A DNA stretch of 64,000 nt from Poriferisodalis sp965214215 (GTDB taxonomy: Bacteria; Actinomycetota; Acidimicrobiia; Acidimicrobiales; Poriferisodalaceae). How positions within the stretch are numbered: position 1 is the first letter of the stretch; each line of letters begins with the position of its first letter. Where the stretch lies: contig NZ_CBDCBD010000003.1 of NCBI RefSeq assembly GCF_965214215.1, positions 868,001-932,000 on the forward strand. Direction: 5' to 3'. The notes under the pieces are model-generated. The model was not told the origin of the DNA and made no database searches. It saw nothing but the letters and a program-made list of their open reading frames with translations. Of this stretch, positions 44,791 through 52,591 are shown piece after piece. Both the position numbers and the translations under genes were made by a program.

Positions 44791-44925
44791 GTGAAGCGTA
44801 CATTCCAGCCACACAACCGCAGACGGGCACGCCGGCACGGCTTTCGCCATCGCATGTCCACCCGCGCAGGCAGGGCGATCGTGAACTCTCGCCGACGCAA
44901 GGGCCGGCAACGGCTGAGCGCCTGA
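44791..44925 (+). CDS. rpmH: 50S ribosomal protein L34
   Basis: A 44-residue, very basic protein: KRTFQPHNRRRARRHGFRHR at the start and SRRRKGRQRLSA at the end, the standard L34 sequence. GTG start at 44791 behind a strong AGGAGG. The stop overlaps the CTG start of rnpA. Confidence 0.97.
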   Translation: MKRTFQPHNRRRARRHGFRHRMSTRAGRAIVNSRRRKGRQRLSA

Positions 44926-45269
44926 TCGATTCGTGCCGCAGCGGGGCCGACTTCACAGCGCTGCGCCGCGGTCGTCGATTCGACAGCGAGCTGCTGTGGA
45001 TGGCCTTCGCAGCCGACCCCGGCTTGGGGCGGCCGCGTGTGGCGTTCGCGCTCAGCCGCCGTCTGGGAACAGCAGTGATGCGCAATCGGATTCGCAGGCG
45101 TCTGCGAGCCCTCTTGCGCGAGTTCGCGAGCGACATGGCGCCCGGTCGCTACCTCTTCGGCGCTCGCGCAGCGGCACCGGCGGTGACCTATCGACGAGCT
45201 CGGGCCGAGCTGGTGGAGCTGCTGTCGGCGGCGGGGGCGCTGAACAGCCCGCCGAACTCGCCGAAATGA
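44922..45269 (+). CDS. rnpA: ribonuclease P protein component, with a CTG start
   Basis: A protein of about 115 residues that assists the catalytic RNA of RNase P in tRNA 5' maturation. FTALRRGRRFDSE and the RNR motif VAFALSRRLGTAVMRNRIRRRLRALLRE are characteristic. In this frame there is no ATG, GTG or TTG between the rpmH start and the conserved part; the likely start is CTG 44922, forming a CTGA overlap with the rpmH stop, which gives the normal eight or so residues before the first conserved Phe. Its stop overlaps the yidD ATG. Confidence 0.9.
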   Translation: MIDSCRSGADFTALRRGRRFDSELLWMAFAADPGLGRPRVAFALSRRLGTAVMRNRIRRRLRALLREFASDMAPGRYLFGARAAAPAVTYRRARAELVELLSAAGALNSPPNSPK

Positions 45270-45550
45270 GATCTGGGCCTATCGGACGAGCATTGATCGC
45301 GGCGGTCAAGCTGTATCGAGCGCTCCCCCGCTCGCGGTTGCCGTCGTGCCGGTTTGATCCGACGTGTTCGCAGTACGCACTGGACGCCGTACGTTCGTGG
45401 GGTGCGGGGCGCGGAAGCTGTCTGGCCCTGCGGCGTATCTGCCGCTGCCATCCCTGGGGCGGCTGGGGCTACGACCCGGTTCCACAGCACAGCGACCAGG
45501 TTCACCGGGCCGGACATGCACTCGCCGTGACTGAACCAGGGATGCGCTGA
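45266..45550 (+). CDS. yidD: membrane protein insertion efficiency factor YidD
   Basis: A 94-residue protein with the YidD signature LPSCRFDPTCSQYALDAV and CHPWGGWGYDPVP. It is thought to assist YidC in membrane insertion. It overlaps rnpA by 4 bp and yidC by one base, so rnpA, yidD and yidC form a tightly coupled operon. Confidence 0.95.
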   Translation: MRSGPIGRALIAAVKLYRALPRSRLPSCRFDPTCSQYALDAVRSWGAGRGSCLALRRICRCHPWGGWGYDPVPQHSDQVHRAGHALAVTEPGMR

Positions 45551-46746
45551 TGTTTGATTGGGCTGATCCGATATTTGACGGCCTCGCCGCCGTGATGGCG
45601 TGGTTCTACTCGCTGCTGGCTGACTACACGTTCGCCATTTGCATGCTGACTCTGGCAATCATGCTGGTGTTCACCCCGCTCACACTGCGGGGCGCCAAGT
45701 CGATGACCAAGATGCAGGCCCTGCAGCCAGAGATGGCGCAGCTGCGCAAGCGACACGCTGGCGACCGTCAAGCGCTCAACGAAGAAATGATGAAGCTGTA
45801 CCAGTCCCATGGGGTGAGCCCCCTGGGCGGCTGCTTGCCGAACCTGGTTCAGATTCCAATCTTCATCGTGCTGTACCGGGTTATCTGGAATCTGCGCATT
45901 CCCGAAGACAACCCGGTCGATAACCCGTTTCCCAGGAACCTGAGTCCTGAATCGGCGATGTACCAAGACATCGTCGCTGCCGGCGGCGAGATGCGGTCCT
46001 TGGGGATGGACCTGTCCAAGGCGGCGAAGGACGTCATCCAAGCTGACTTCGTCGAGGGGTTCCCGTACCTGGGACTCGTCGCGGTCACCTTCGTGCTGGC
46101 TTGGCTCCAGCAACGCCAGATGGCGAGGCGGCGTGGCAATTCGGCCATGCCGAATCGCCAGATGGAAATCATGATGAAGTACCTGCCCTTCATGCTGCCG
46201 GTCTTCAGCTTCTTCGTGCCCGCTGCACTGGTGCCCTACTTCATCGTGTCGAGCATCTACCGGATGCTGACCCAGGCCTTCATCCACGCCACGATGAAGC
46301 CGCCGAAACCGCTGGTGGAGAGCGATTCCGCTGCCGGCGTCATCGAAGCAGAGACAGTCCCCGAGCCTGAGCCCGAGGCGCCGCGGCAGGTTCCGAATCA
46401 GCGTTCACGCAAGGCACTCGACGCCGAGGCGGCGCGCCGGGCTGAGCGTGAGCGCCGCAGCGCGGAACGTCGGGCTGGCTCACGAGACCCCGCGAGCGAA
46501 CCTGCCCCGCAGCCGGCCCCGACTGAGCCTGTGGAACCGCCAGCAGTCCGCCGGACCCGCTCGTCGGAAGAACGAGTGGACGACGCTCGCAAGAGCGCGC
46601 GTCGTGGCGCGAGATCGTCGAGTCGGGATCGCCCCGGGGGGCGAGGCCGCAAGCGCAGGCGTGCCGAACCGGCGCCAGAGACCAAGCCCATCCAGAGTCG
46701 TCGCACCTCAGGCGACGGCAAGACCCGTAATCGCCGCAAACGATGA
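45550..46746 (+). CDS. yidC: YidC/Oxa1-family membrane insertase
   Basis: A 398-residue insertase without the large periplasmic domain of Gram-negative YidC. The core has LTLAIMLVFTPLTLRGAKSM (with the hydrophilic-groove Arg), GVSPLGGCLPNLVQIPIFIVLYRV and the late helices FMLPVFSFFVPAALVPYF. The last 130 residues are a basic, disordered tail (many RR, SRDRPGGRGRKRR), likely ribosome-binding. It is followed by the N-terminal part of jag. Confidence 0.96.
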   Translation: MFDWADPIFDGLAAVMAWFYSLLADYTFAICMLTLAIMLVFTPLTLRGAKSMTKMQALQPEMAQLRKRHAGDRQALNEEMMKLYQSHGVSPLGGCLPNLVQIPIFIVLYRVIWNLRIPEDNPVDNPFPRNLSPESAMYQDIVAAGGEMRSLGMDLSKAAKDVIQADFVEGFPYLGLVAVTFVLAWLQQRQMARRRGNSAMPNRQMEIMMKYLPFMLPVFSFFVPAALVPYFIVSSIYRMLTQAFIHATMKPPKPLVESDSAAGVIEAETVPEPEPEAPRQVPNQRSRKALDAEAARRAERERRSAERRAGSRDPASEPAPQPAPTEPVEPPAVRRTRSSEERVDDARKSARRGARSSSRDRPGGRGRKRRRAEPAPETKPIQSRRTSGDGKTRNRRKR

Positions 46747-46786
46747 GCGCGCCGGCGGCTGCGGTGGGAAATGAGGGCGCTTAATC

Positions 46787-47155
46787 ATGGAGTGGATCGT
46801 GGTGACCGGCAACACCGTCACCGAAGCACGGGATCGTGCCCTCGATGCGTTGTCGATAGCGGCCGAAGACGCGGACATCGAGATCCTCGCCGAGCCGGCT
46901 CGTTCCCGTTGGGGGCTCCGGCACCACCCTGCTCGCGTACGCGTGCGAGTTCGCCCGACCGGTCCGCCGCCGCGAGTAGGCGACCAGCGACGAGATCGTC
47001 GACGTTCCCGTCGGCGATCCGGTGGCGGGCAGCAGAAGGGGCAGCGAGGCAAGGGCGGAGGCCAGGGCCAGAACCGAGGCGGCCGGTCCGGCCGTCGTCG
47101 CTCCCGATCTTCGGGACGCGCCGGTGCGCCAAAGCCGTCGGGCTCGACTTCTTGA
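46787..47155 (+). CDS. Jag_N domain protein, N-terminal part of a split jag/khpB
   Basis: A 122-residue protein. Residues 1-60 are a Jag_N domain (VVTGNTVTEARDRALDALSI...ILAEPARSRWGLRHHPARVRVRV). The remainder is a basic, Gly-Arg-rich linker (RRRSRRRSGGGQQKG) that stops at SGSTS. In typical KhpB the KH and R3H domains follow such a linker; here they are encoded separately at 50464-50964, 3.3 kb away, beyond the P450 and Rieske genes. Whether this half works with the other half as two polypeptides is unknown. Confidence 0.85.
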   Translation: MEWIVVTGNTVTEARDRALDALSIAAEDADIEILAEPARSRWGLRHHPARVRVRVRPTGPPPRVGDQRRDRRRSRRRSGGGQQKGQRGKGGGQGQNRGGRSGRRRSRSSGRAGAPKPSGSTS

Positions 47156-47183
47156 ACTGGATGCTCCAGCGGGGCTAGTGACC

Positions 47184-49253
47184 TCAAACAGTCGGCTCGT
47201 GCCGCCGCTCCTTGATAACCACCTTGATCCTCATGGACGGCGACATCGACGGGAACGGATTGATCTTCAGCTTGCGATTGGGCTTTTTCAGTTCGAAGGT
47301 GAAGTGGTGAGCCAATAGCAGCACACTGGAGACGAGCTGCAGCTCGACGAGTCGCTGGCCCATGCAATTGTGAGTGCCCAGCCCGAACGGTGCGTAGCCC
47401 GGCGTACGGTGCTCGCCGCGCGCCGGCAGGTAGCGGTCGATGTCGAACGTATGAGGATCGGGAAAGACTTCGTCCAGGTAGTGCGAAGCCGTGGCGGCGA
47501 CAAAAACTCGTGCCCCGATGGGCAGTTCATAGTCTTCGACCACGCATGAGTTCATCACCGTGCGGATCGAACCCGGAATCGTTGGGTACAGTCGTAGACA
47601 CTCTTTCAAGAAGCGCTGGGTGACGTCGACTTCGTCGGAATCCAGCAAATCCCACCTCGGCTCGTCGTGTCCGAATACGACGTCGGCTTCCACCTGTACT
47701 CGACGGTAGATGTCGGGGCGCGTTATGAGGCAATGCAAGATAAAGCCGAGTTCATCGCCGACGTACATCGCGGCGAGTACTGGTGCTGACAACGCGAACT
47801 TGAGATTTGATTCCGGCAGGAACACCGGATCATGGCTGTGAAGCGCGAGCAACTCATCTGCGTGATCTCGCGGGCATCCGGAGCGCTGGGCCGACGTATG
47901 GGAACGCTGGATCCGGTCGACCACTTTGACGATGGATTTCGCTTTTCGCCTTATGCTGGGCGTATGCAGCAGGAACCTAGGTAATACTCTCGCCACATGT
48001 GTGCTCAATGCACGCTGCTTGTAGGCGATGATGTCGTCGACAACGTCCTGCGAGTCGACGTTGACCAGTAACGGGGAGAGCTGTGCATTGGATAAATGGT
48101 GACACATCTGCACAAGCTTGAACGTGTCACCTTTCTGCCAACCTGAAATATGAGCGATTGCGTCGGCGTGTACTTTGTGCAATTGTCGCTCAAGATTTGA
48201 CCGGGAATAGCTAGCACGCAAGACCTTGCGCATACGGAAATGTTCAGCGCCATCCAGTGCCGGGAGTAGGCCAGATGCATGATATGCCGCCTCAATGCCC
48301 CGGAAGTAGTCGCGTGAACGCATGTACATTCGGCTATAACGATGGACCCATCGATTGGTCTTGGGGCCTGCCAAGACATACATGTCCGGAAGCATTCGGA
48401 ACGGCGGTTTGATGTGGAAAATAGGCCCGAAGCGTTGCTGGAGGTCAGCAAAATAGGCCGGCAGGTTGCCTCGAAGGGCATGGCGACTAAATATCATTCG
48501 TCGCAGTGGCACGACTGGAATTTGCTTAGTGAACGCGGTGTGCCGAAGCGACGGGCCGGCAAGATTGTGCTCAACCGCGTTGGCGATGGCCTGACCGATC
48601 AGATCCATCTGGCGGAGAAGTTGGACCCGATCTTCGGCTTCATCATCAAGGTCGAAGATGAAGCGCAAGACATCGCAGGTATTGGCGAGACCGATGATGA
48701 TGACGTCTCGCGGACTCGGGATTGCGCCAGCAAATATTGATTTCCCGATGCGAGTCTTGATGAACCCGACAGCGGTGTCGTCACCACTGTCAGTGATGTA
48801 ATCGCTGTGTCGTACGGCCGTAGACAGCGTCCAGAAGTTGCCGTCGTGGTGCTCGAGCATGCCGGTATTGGTCAGCCGATCCAAAGTTAGATCGATCATC
48901 ATCTCTGCATGAGGTGCGAGTCGCTCGACCCAATACTGGGCGTCCTTCGTATCACCCTCAGCACTGATGTGGTGAAGCGCGAAGTCCAGCGCAGGGTCAC
49001 CGGTGGGCGTCTTGTCCAGCAGGATTAACTGGTCCATATCGGTGTCGACGCGAGCTTGCAGAGATAACTCCGCGATTGCGGCACCGGCTATGGCACAGTT
49101 CAGGTGCCAACCAGGGACTTGATGGAAATAGCCGGTCTCCTCATTGAGGAGCATCAAAATGAGTTCTTCGGGAAGGCTGAGCGTCGGCACGGCGGTTGGC
49201 GCCGTCGAATCGACGGTCTCGCTAGACATCTCGGGAAGAGGGTTCTGGGGCAT
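47184..49253 (-). CDS. GPP34 domain-cytochrome P450 fusion
   Basis: About 689 residues. The N-terminal 210 residues are a GPP34 (Golgi phosphoprotein 3-like) domain: LSLPEELILMLLNEETGYF, CAIAGAAIAELSLQARVD and LDKTPTGDPALDFALHHI. The C-terminal 460 residues are a cytochrome P450: K-helix KECLRLYP (ExxR), FDIDRYLPARG and heme loop FGLGTHNCMGQRL. The I-helix reads AAMYVGDELGFIL, with Leu where the oxygen-activating Thr is usual. The substrate is unknown; overall look is nearest sterol-type P450s such as CYP51 (weak). Start ATG 49253 or 49229. Base composition is visibly less GC-rich than the flanks, suggesting acquisition. Divergent from the Rieske gene. Confidence 0.85.
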   Translation of the reverse strand: MPQNPLPEMSSETVDSTAPTAVPTLSLPEELILMLLNEETGYFHQVPGWHLNCAIAGAAIAELSLQARVDTDMDQLILLDKTPTGDPALDFALHHISAEGDTKDAQYWVERLAPHAEMMIDLTLDRLTNTGMLEHHDGNFWTLSTAVRHSDYITDSGDDTAVGFIKTRIGKSIFAGAIPSPRDVIIIGLANTCDVLRFIFDLDDEAEDRVQLLRQMDLIGQAIANAVEHNLAGPSLRHTAFTKQIPVVPLRRMIFSRHALRGNLPAYFADLQQRFGPIFHIKPPFRMLPDMYVLAGPKTNRWVHRYSRMYMRSRDYFRGIEAAYHASGLLPALDGAEHFRMRKVLRASYSRSNLERQLHKVHADAIAHISGWQKGDTFKLVQMCHHLSNAQLSPLLVNVDSQDVVDDIIAYKQRALSTHVARVLPRFLLHTPSIRRKAKSIVKVVDRIQRSHTSAQRSGCPRDHADELLALHSHDPVFLPESNLKFALSAPVLAAMYVGDELGFILHCLITRPDIYRRVQVEADVVFGHDEPRWDLLDSDEVDVTQRFLKECLRLYPTIPGSIRTVMNSCVVEDYELPIGARVFVAATASHYLDEVFPDPHTFDIDRYLPARGEHRTPGYAPFGLGTHNCMGQRLVELQLVSSVLLLAHHFTFELKKPNRKLKINPFPSMSPSMRIKVVIKERRHEPTV

Positions 49254-49384
49254 ACGTGTTGCTCGCGATGTCGGCAAGGGTACAGCCCGCCGGTTCGGCG
49301 AGCGCAATGAAACAGTTATCCTGCCGGAACCCAAAGCTCGTGAGGAAGTCACGGCCGTTGGCTTCGGGCGAGGTGAGTGAAACC

Positions 49385-50437
49385 GTGCCGACCGGACCGA
49401 AGGAGAAGACGAACAATAGTTCGCTGCCACCGTTTCCCGAGGGTTGGTACTTTTTGACGACGCGGCGCGCAGTCGAGCGGTCGAAACTCATCTCCAAGAC
49501 GTGGATGGGCGAGAACATTGTCATCTGGTGCGACGAGGGCGGCCAGATTTGCGTGGCTGAGTCACTGTGTCCTCACTTGGGGTCACAGCTGGGTCCAGCT
49601 GCTGGGGGTCGGGTCGTCAATGGCCGACTCGTCTGTCCCTTTCATGGCTTCGAGTATGACGCCGATGGGCGATGTGTCGCCACCCCGTCGGCGGCCTCTG
49701 CCCGCTCGGCAACGTTGAGCGTGTTCGAGACGAGCGAGATCAACGGGATGCTGTTCGCCTGGTGGGGTCTGGAAGGGCGCCCGCCGCAGTGGCAGCTTCT
49801 TGACGCGCCGTCTGCAGGCACTGGGTGGAGCGATATCGAGGTCCGGACGCTGCAGTTCCCCGGCCATCCCCAGGAGACGAGCGAGAACTCCGTCGACATT
49901 GCGCACCTGAGCTATATCCACGGCTACGGCAATGTGACGAACGAGACGCCAGTGACGATCGAGGGTCCGTATCTCGAGAGCCGATTCGGGTTCGCGACCG
50001 ACCGCAAGATCGCCAAGGTTGTCGGGATGCACCTCGAGGTGGAGGCAGTTGCGAACCTCAGTGGGCTGGGCTACTCGTATGTCGAATTCACCGAACTGAC
50101 GATTGGCATGGATGCCCGGCTGTGGGTATTGGCTACACCGGTGGACGGCAGGCTGATCGATTTGTCTATCGTTTCGCAGGTTCGCGAGATACGAAATCCG
50201 AAGCGTCCCATCGCCGGCTTAGCCTTTCTGCCGCGGCAGATGCGAGCACCCATCATGAACAAGATCGTTTCGAGCCTGCAGGTTCACGACGTCAAGCAGG
50301 ATGTGGTCGTCTGGAGCCGCAAGCAGTACGTGCCGCGACCGCGACTGGTTCGTTCCGACGGCGAATTGATGAAGTACCGGGCGTATTGCGCCCAGTTTTA
50401 CCCGGAACCGGGTGCGTGCCAGTCGGCGGTTCGGTGA
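49385..50437 (+). CDS. Rieske non-heme iron oxygenase
   Basis: A 350-residue oxygenase. The [2Fe-2S] ligands are CPHLGSQLG and CPFHGFEYD (CxH and CxxH) at about residues 60-85. The mononuclear iron site is ENSVDIAHLSYIHGY (NxVDxxHxxxxH). The combination and length recall cholesterol 7-desaturase (DAF-36/Neverland) and 3-ketosteroid hydroxylase-type enzymes, but the substrate is unproven. Start GTG 49385 follows AGGTGAG; GTG 49373 is an alternative. It needs an electron-donor reductase, not present here. Divergent from the P450, presumably co-regulated through the 131 bp between them. Confidence 0.87.
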   Translation: MPTGPKEKTNNSSLPPFPEGWYFLTTRRAVERSKLISKTWMGENIVIWCDEGGQICVAESLCPHLGSQLGPAAGGRVVNGRLVCPFHGFEYDADGRCVATPSAASARSATLSVFETSEINGMLFAWWGLEGRPPQWQLLDAPSAGTGWSDIEVRTLQFPGHPQETSENSVDIAHLSYIHGYGNVTNETPVTIEGPYLESRFGFATDRKIAKVVGMHLEVEAVANLSGLGYSYVEFTELTIGMDARLWVLATPVDGRLIDLSIVSQVREIRNPKRPIAGLAFLPRQMRAPIMNKIVSSLQVHDVKQDVVVWSRKQYVPRPRLVRSDGELMKYRAYCAQFYPEPGACQSAVR

Positions 50438-50463
50438 GAATGGTCCGATCAGAGGAGAGGTAG

Positions 50464-50964
50464 ATGACAGGCGAGACAACGACAGCAGAACAGCAGACCA
50501 TGGTGCAGGAGTTCCTGGACGGTTTGGTTGCCGCCTTCGGCATCGAGGCCAAGGCTGTGCCGGTGGCCGCGGATGACGACAGCTTCGAGATCAATCTTGA
50601 AGGCGAGAACGAGGCGCTGGGCCTGCTCATCGGCCCGCGCGGCCGTCATGTAGTTGCGCTCCAGGAGGTCGCGAAAACCATGCTCCAGCGCAGGCTGCCG
50701 GGTATTCGCCGTGCGCGGGTGCGGGTGGATGTCGGTGGCTATCGGCAGCGACGCCGAGAGGCGCTCGAGGCATACGTTCGTGAACTTGCCGGTGCCGTGC
50801 GGGAGCGTGGGACCGAACGCGGGCTCGAGCCGATGAATGCGGCCGATCGCAAGGTAGTGCACGACACCGTCAACGAGATCGAGGGTGTTGACACCATCTC
50901 GGTGGGTGATGAACCGCGACGGCGAGTGGTGTTGGTGCCCTCCAGCCCGGCCGACGAGGAATAG
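50464..50964 (+). CDS. khpB: KH-R3H RNA-binding protein, C-terminal part of split jag/khpB
   Basis: A 166-residue protein with the KH domain (GxxG loop LLIGPRGRHVVALQEVAK) and the R3H domain (R-x3-H in NAADRKVVHDTVNEIEG), normally joined to Jag_N in one protein. It has its own ribosome site (AGAGGAGAGG) before ATG 50464, so it can be made alone. KhpB binds small and messenger RNA and affects cell division and wall synthesis in Gram-positives. It converges on rsmG. Confidence 0.92.
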   Translation: MTGETTTAEQQTMVQEFLDGLVAAFGIEAKAVPVAADDDSFEINLEGENEALGLLIGPRGRHVVALQEVAKTMLQRRLPGIRRARVRVDVGGYRQRRREALEAYVRELAGAVRERGTERGLEPMNAADRKVVHDTVNEIEGVDTISVGDEPRRRVVLVPSSPADEE

Positions 50965-50988
50965 TCGCGCACCGGGATCAATCCGGGG

Positions 50989-51621
50989 TCAATACAGAGG
51001 GCGTTTGCGGATCTGCTTCCACGTTCGGGGGTAGGTCGAATCTCGTGTTGCCAGGCGCACGAGCTCCGCGAACGTTGGTGCATGTCCGGTCATGCGCAGG
51101 AAACGGATGCCGATCCGGGCAAGAGGCTCGGCGGGCCAGCGTGTCTCGTCGCTGCCGGGAGGCTCGCTGACGATGAGCCTGCCGCCAGGTTTCAGCAGCC
51201 CGGCACTGCATTCTGCGACTGCAGCCGGGGGACCGAATGCCCGGCTGACCACGCCGTCGTAGGCGTGACGATGCTCAGGGAGGCGAGCGAGCTCAGCGGC
51301 ATCTCCGAGCGCAATTGCGACGCGATCAGCGAGCCTGAGGTCCTGCACAGCGGTCTTGAGGAAGTCTGTCCGCCGCCGGGACCGATCCAGCAGCACAAAT
51401 TGCACCTCGGGTCGCACGAGGGCCATCACCAGTCCTGGCACTCCCCCGCCGCTGCCGAGATCACACCATTGTTGCCCAGGCATTGGATGAGCGGCGTCGT
51501 CGTGGGCTCGCGCATGGGAAACATGGGTCAGGAGCTCTCCCGGGCCGAGAAAGCCCTGGCGCTGGCTGTGACCAAGCACGGTGAGCAGGCCGTCATCCGC
51601 TGTCAACATGGCGCGATCCAC
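50989..51621 (-). CDS. rsmG: 16S rRNA (guanine527-N7) methyltransferase RsmG
   Basis: A 210-residue AdoMet methyltransferase. The cofactor motif WCDLGSGGGVPGLVMALVRP is near residue 52, VQFVLLDRSRRRTDFLK follows, and VVSRAFGPPAAVAECSAGLLKPGG is typical. It normally continues the jag-parA direction; here it is on the opposite strand, converging on khpB and divergent from parA, across the parS site. Confidence 0.93.
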   Translation of the reverse strand: MDRAMLTADDGLLTVLGHSQRQGFLGPGELLTHVSHARAHDDAAHPMPGQQWCDLGSGGGVPGLVMALVRPEVQFVLLDRSRRRTDFLKTAVQDLRLADRVAIALGDAAELARLPEHRHAYDGVVSRAFGPPAAVAECSAGLLKPGGRLIVSEPPGSDETRWPAEPLARIGIRFLRMTGHAPTFAELVRLATRDSTYPRTWKQIRKRPLY

Positions 51622-51632
51622 CGTATCTCATG

Positions 51633-51648
51633 TGTTTCACGTGAAACA
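51633..51648. promoter_or_regulatory. parS centromere site
   Basis: TGTTTCACGTGAAACA, a perfect 16-bp palindrome identical to the bacterial parS consensus bound by ParB. It lies 89 bp upstream of the parA GTG/ATG region, about 9 kb from oriC. No other parS was found in the window. Confidence 0.95.
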
Positions 51649-51736
51649 TTGCCGAAAACGGATCTCCTGGCGGCTCGTGACTGGCGTATTCTGAACTCCA
51701 ATTGGCGATCTTCAGTCGTCAGTGAACGGAGGCCGC

Positions 51737-52591
51737 ATGGGCCGCATCATCGCGGTGACGAATCAGAAGGGCGGTGTCGGCAAGACGACGACAGCAGTCA
51801 ATCTGTGTGCGGCACTCGCCGACTCTGGTCACAACACGCTGCTTGTCGACATGGACCCGCAAGGCAACGCGGCAACTGGTGCTGGCATCGACCCGCGAAT
51901 TTTCGAGACTTCGATGTACCAGGTGCTGCTCGGTTCAGCTGAGATCACCGAATGCATCCGACCGACTGACATCGAGAACTTCGCCGTTGCGCCCGCACGG
52001 TTGGAGATGTCTGGCGCGGAGATCGAACTTGTCACCGCCTTTAGCCGTGAGTTGAAGCTCCGGCACGCTCTCGCCCCGATTGCGGATGACTATGACTACA
52101 TCTTCATCGACTGCCCACCGTCGCTCGGCTTGCTGACAGTCAATGCGCTCAGCGCTGCTGTGGAAATCCTGGTGCCGGTCCAGTGTGAGTATTACGCGCT
52201 CGAGGGCCTTGGCCAGCTGTTGCACAACGTGGAGATGGTGCGCGAAGGTTTGAATCCTGCCCTCGTCATCACGGCCATCGTCATGGTCATGCACGACGCC
52301 AGGACTCGGCTCGCCGCTGAAGTGGTCGCTGATGTGCGTCGCCACTTCGGCGAGCGTGTGTGCCGGGTGGTGATCCCGCGGACTGTGCGCCTGTCTGAAG
52401 CCCCCAGCGTGGGTCAGCCGGTGACGGCGTATGCACCCAACAGCCGCGGCGCCGTGGCGTACCAGGAGCTCGCCCGCGAGATCCATGAGCGTGGCAATCC
52501 ACACCCGCCTGTGCAACCTCGAGAGGCGACGAACCACGCTGCAGTGGGGGAGTTCGCCACGCCGCAGAGCTTTGAAGGAGCAGCCACATGA
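51737..52591 (+). CDS. parA: chromosome-partitioning ATPase ParA (Soj)
   Basis: A 284-residue Walker-type ATPase that segregates origins with ParB. The deviant Walker A TNQKGGVGKTTTAVNL is at residue 8, LLVDMDPQGNAATG follows, and DYIFIDCPPSLGLLTVNAL is the Walker B region. Start ATG 51737 with GGAGG five bases upstream; a GTG 15 bases earlier is less likely. The stop overlaps the parB start. Confidence 0.97.
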   Translation: MGRIIAVTNQKGGVGKTTTAVNLCAALADSGHNTLLVDMDPQGNAATGAGIDPRIFETSMYQVLLGSAEITECIRPTDIENFAVAPARLEMSGAEIELVTAFSRELKLRHALAPIADDYDYIFIDCPPSLGLLTVNALSAAVEILVPVQCEYYALEGLGQLLHNVEMVREGLNPALVITAIVMVMHDARTRLAAEVVADVRRHFGERVCRVVIPRTVRLSEAPSVGQPVTAYAPNSRGAVAYQELAREIHERGNPHPPVQPREATNHAAVGEFATPQSFEGAAT

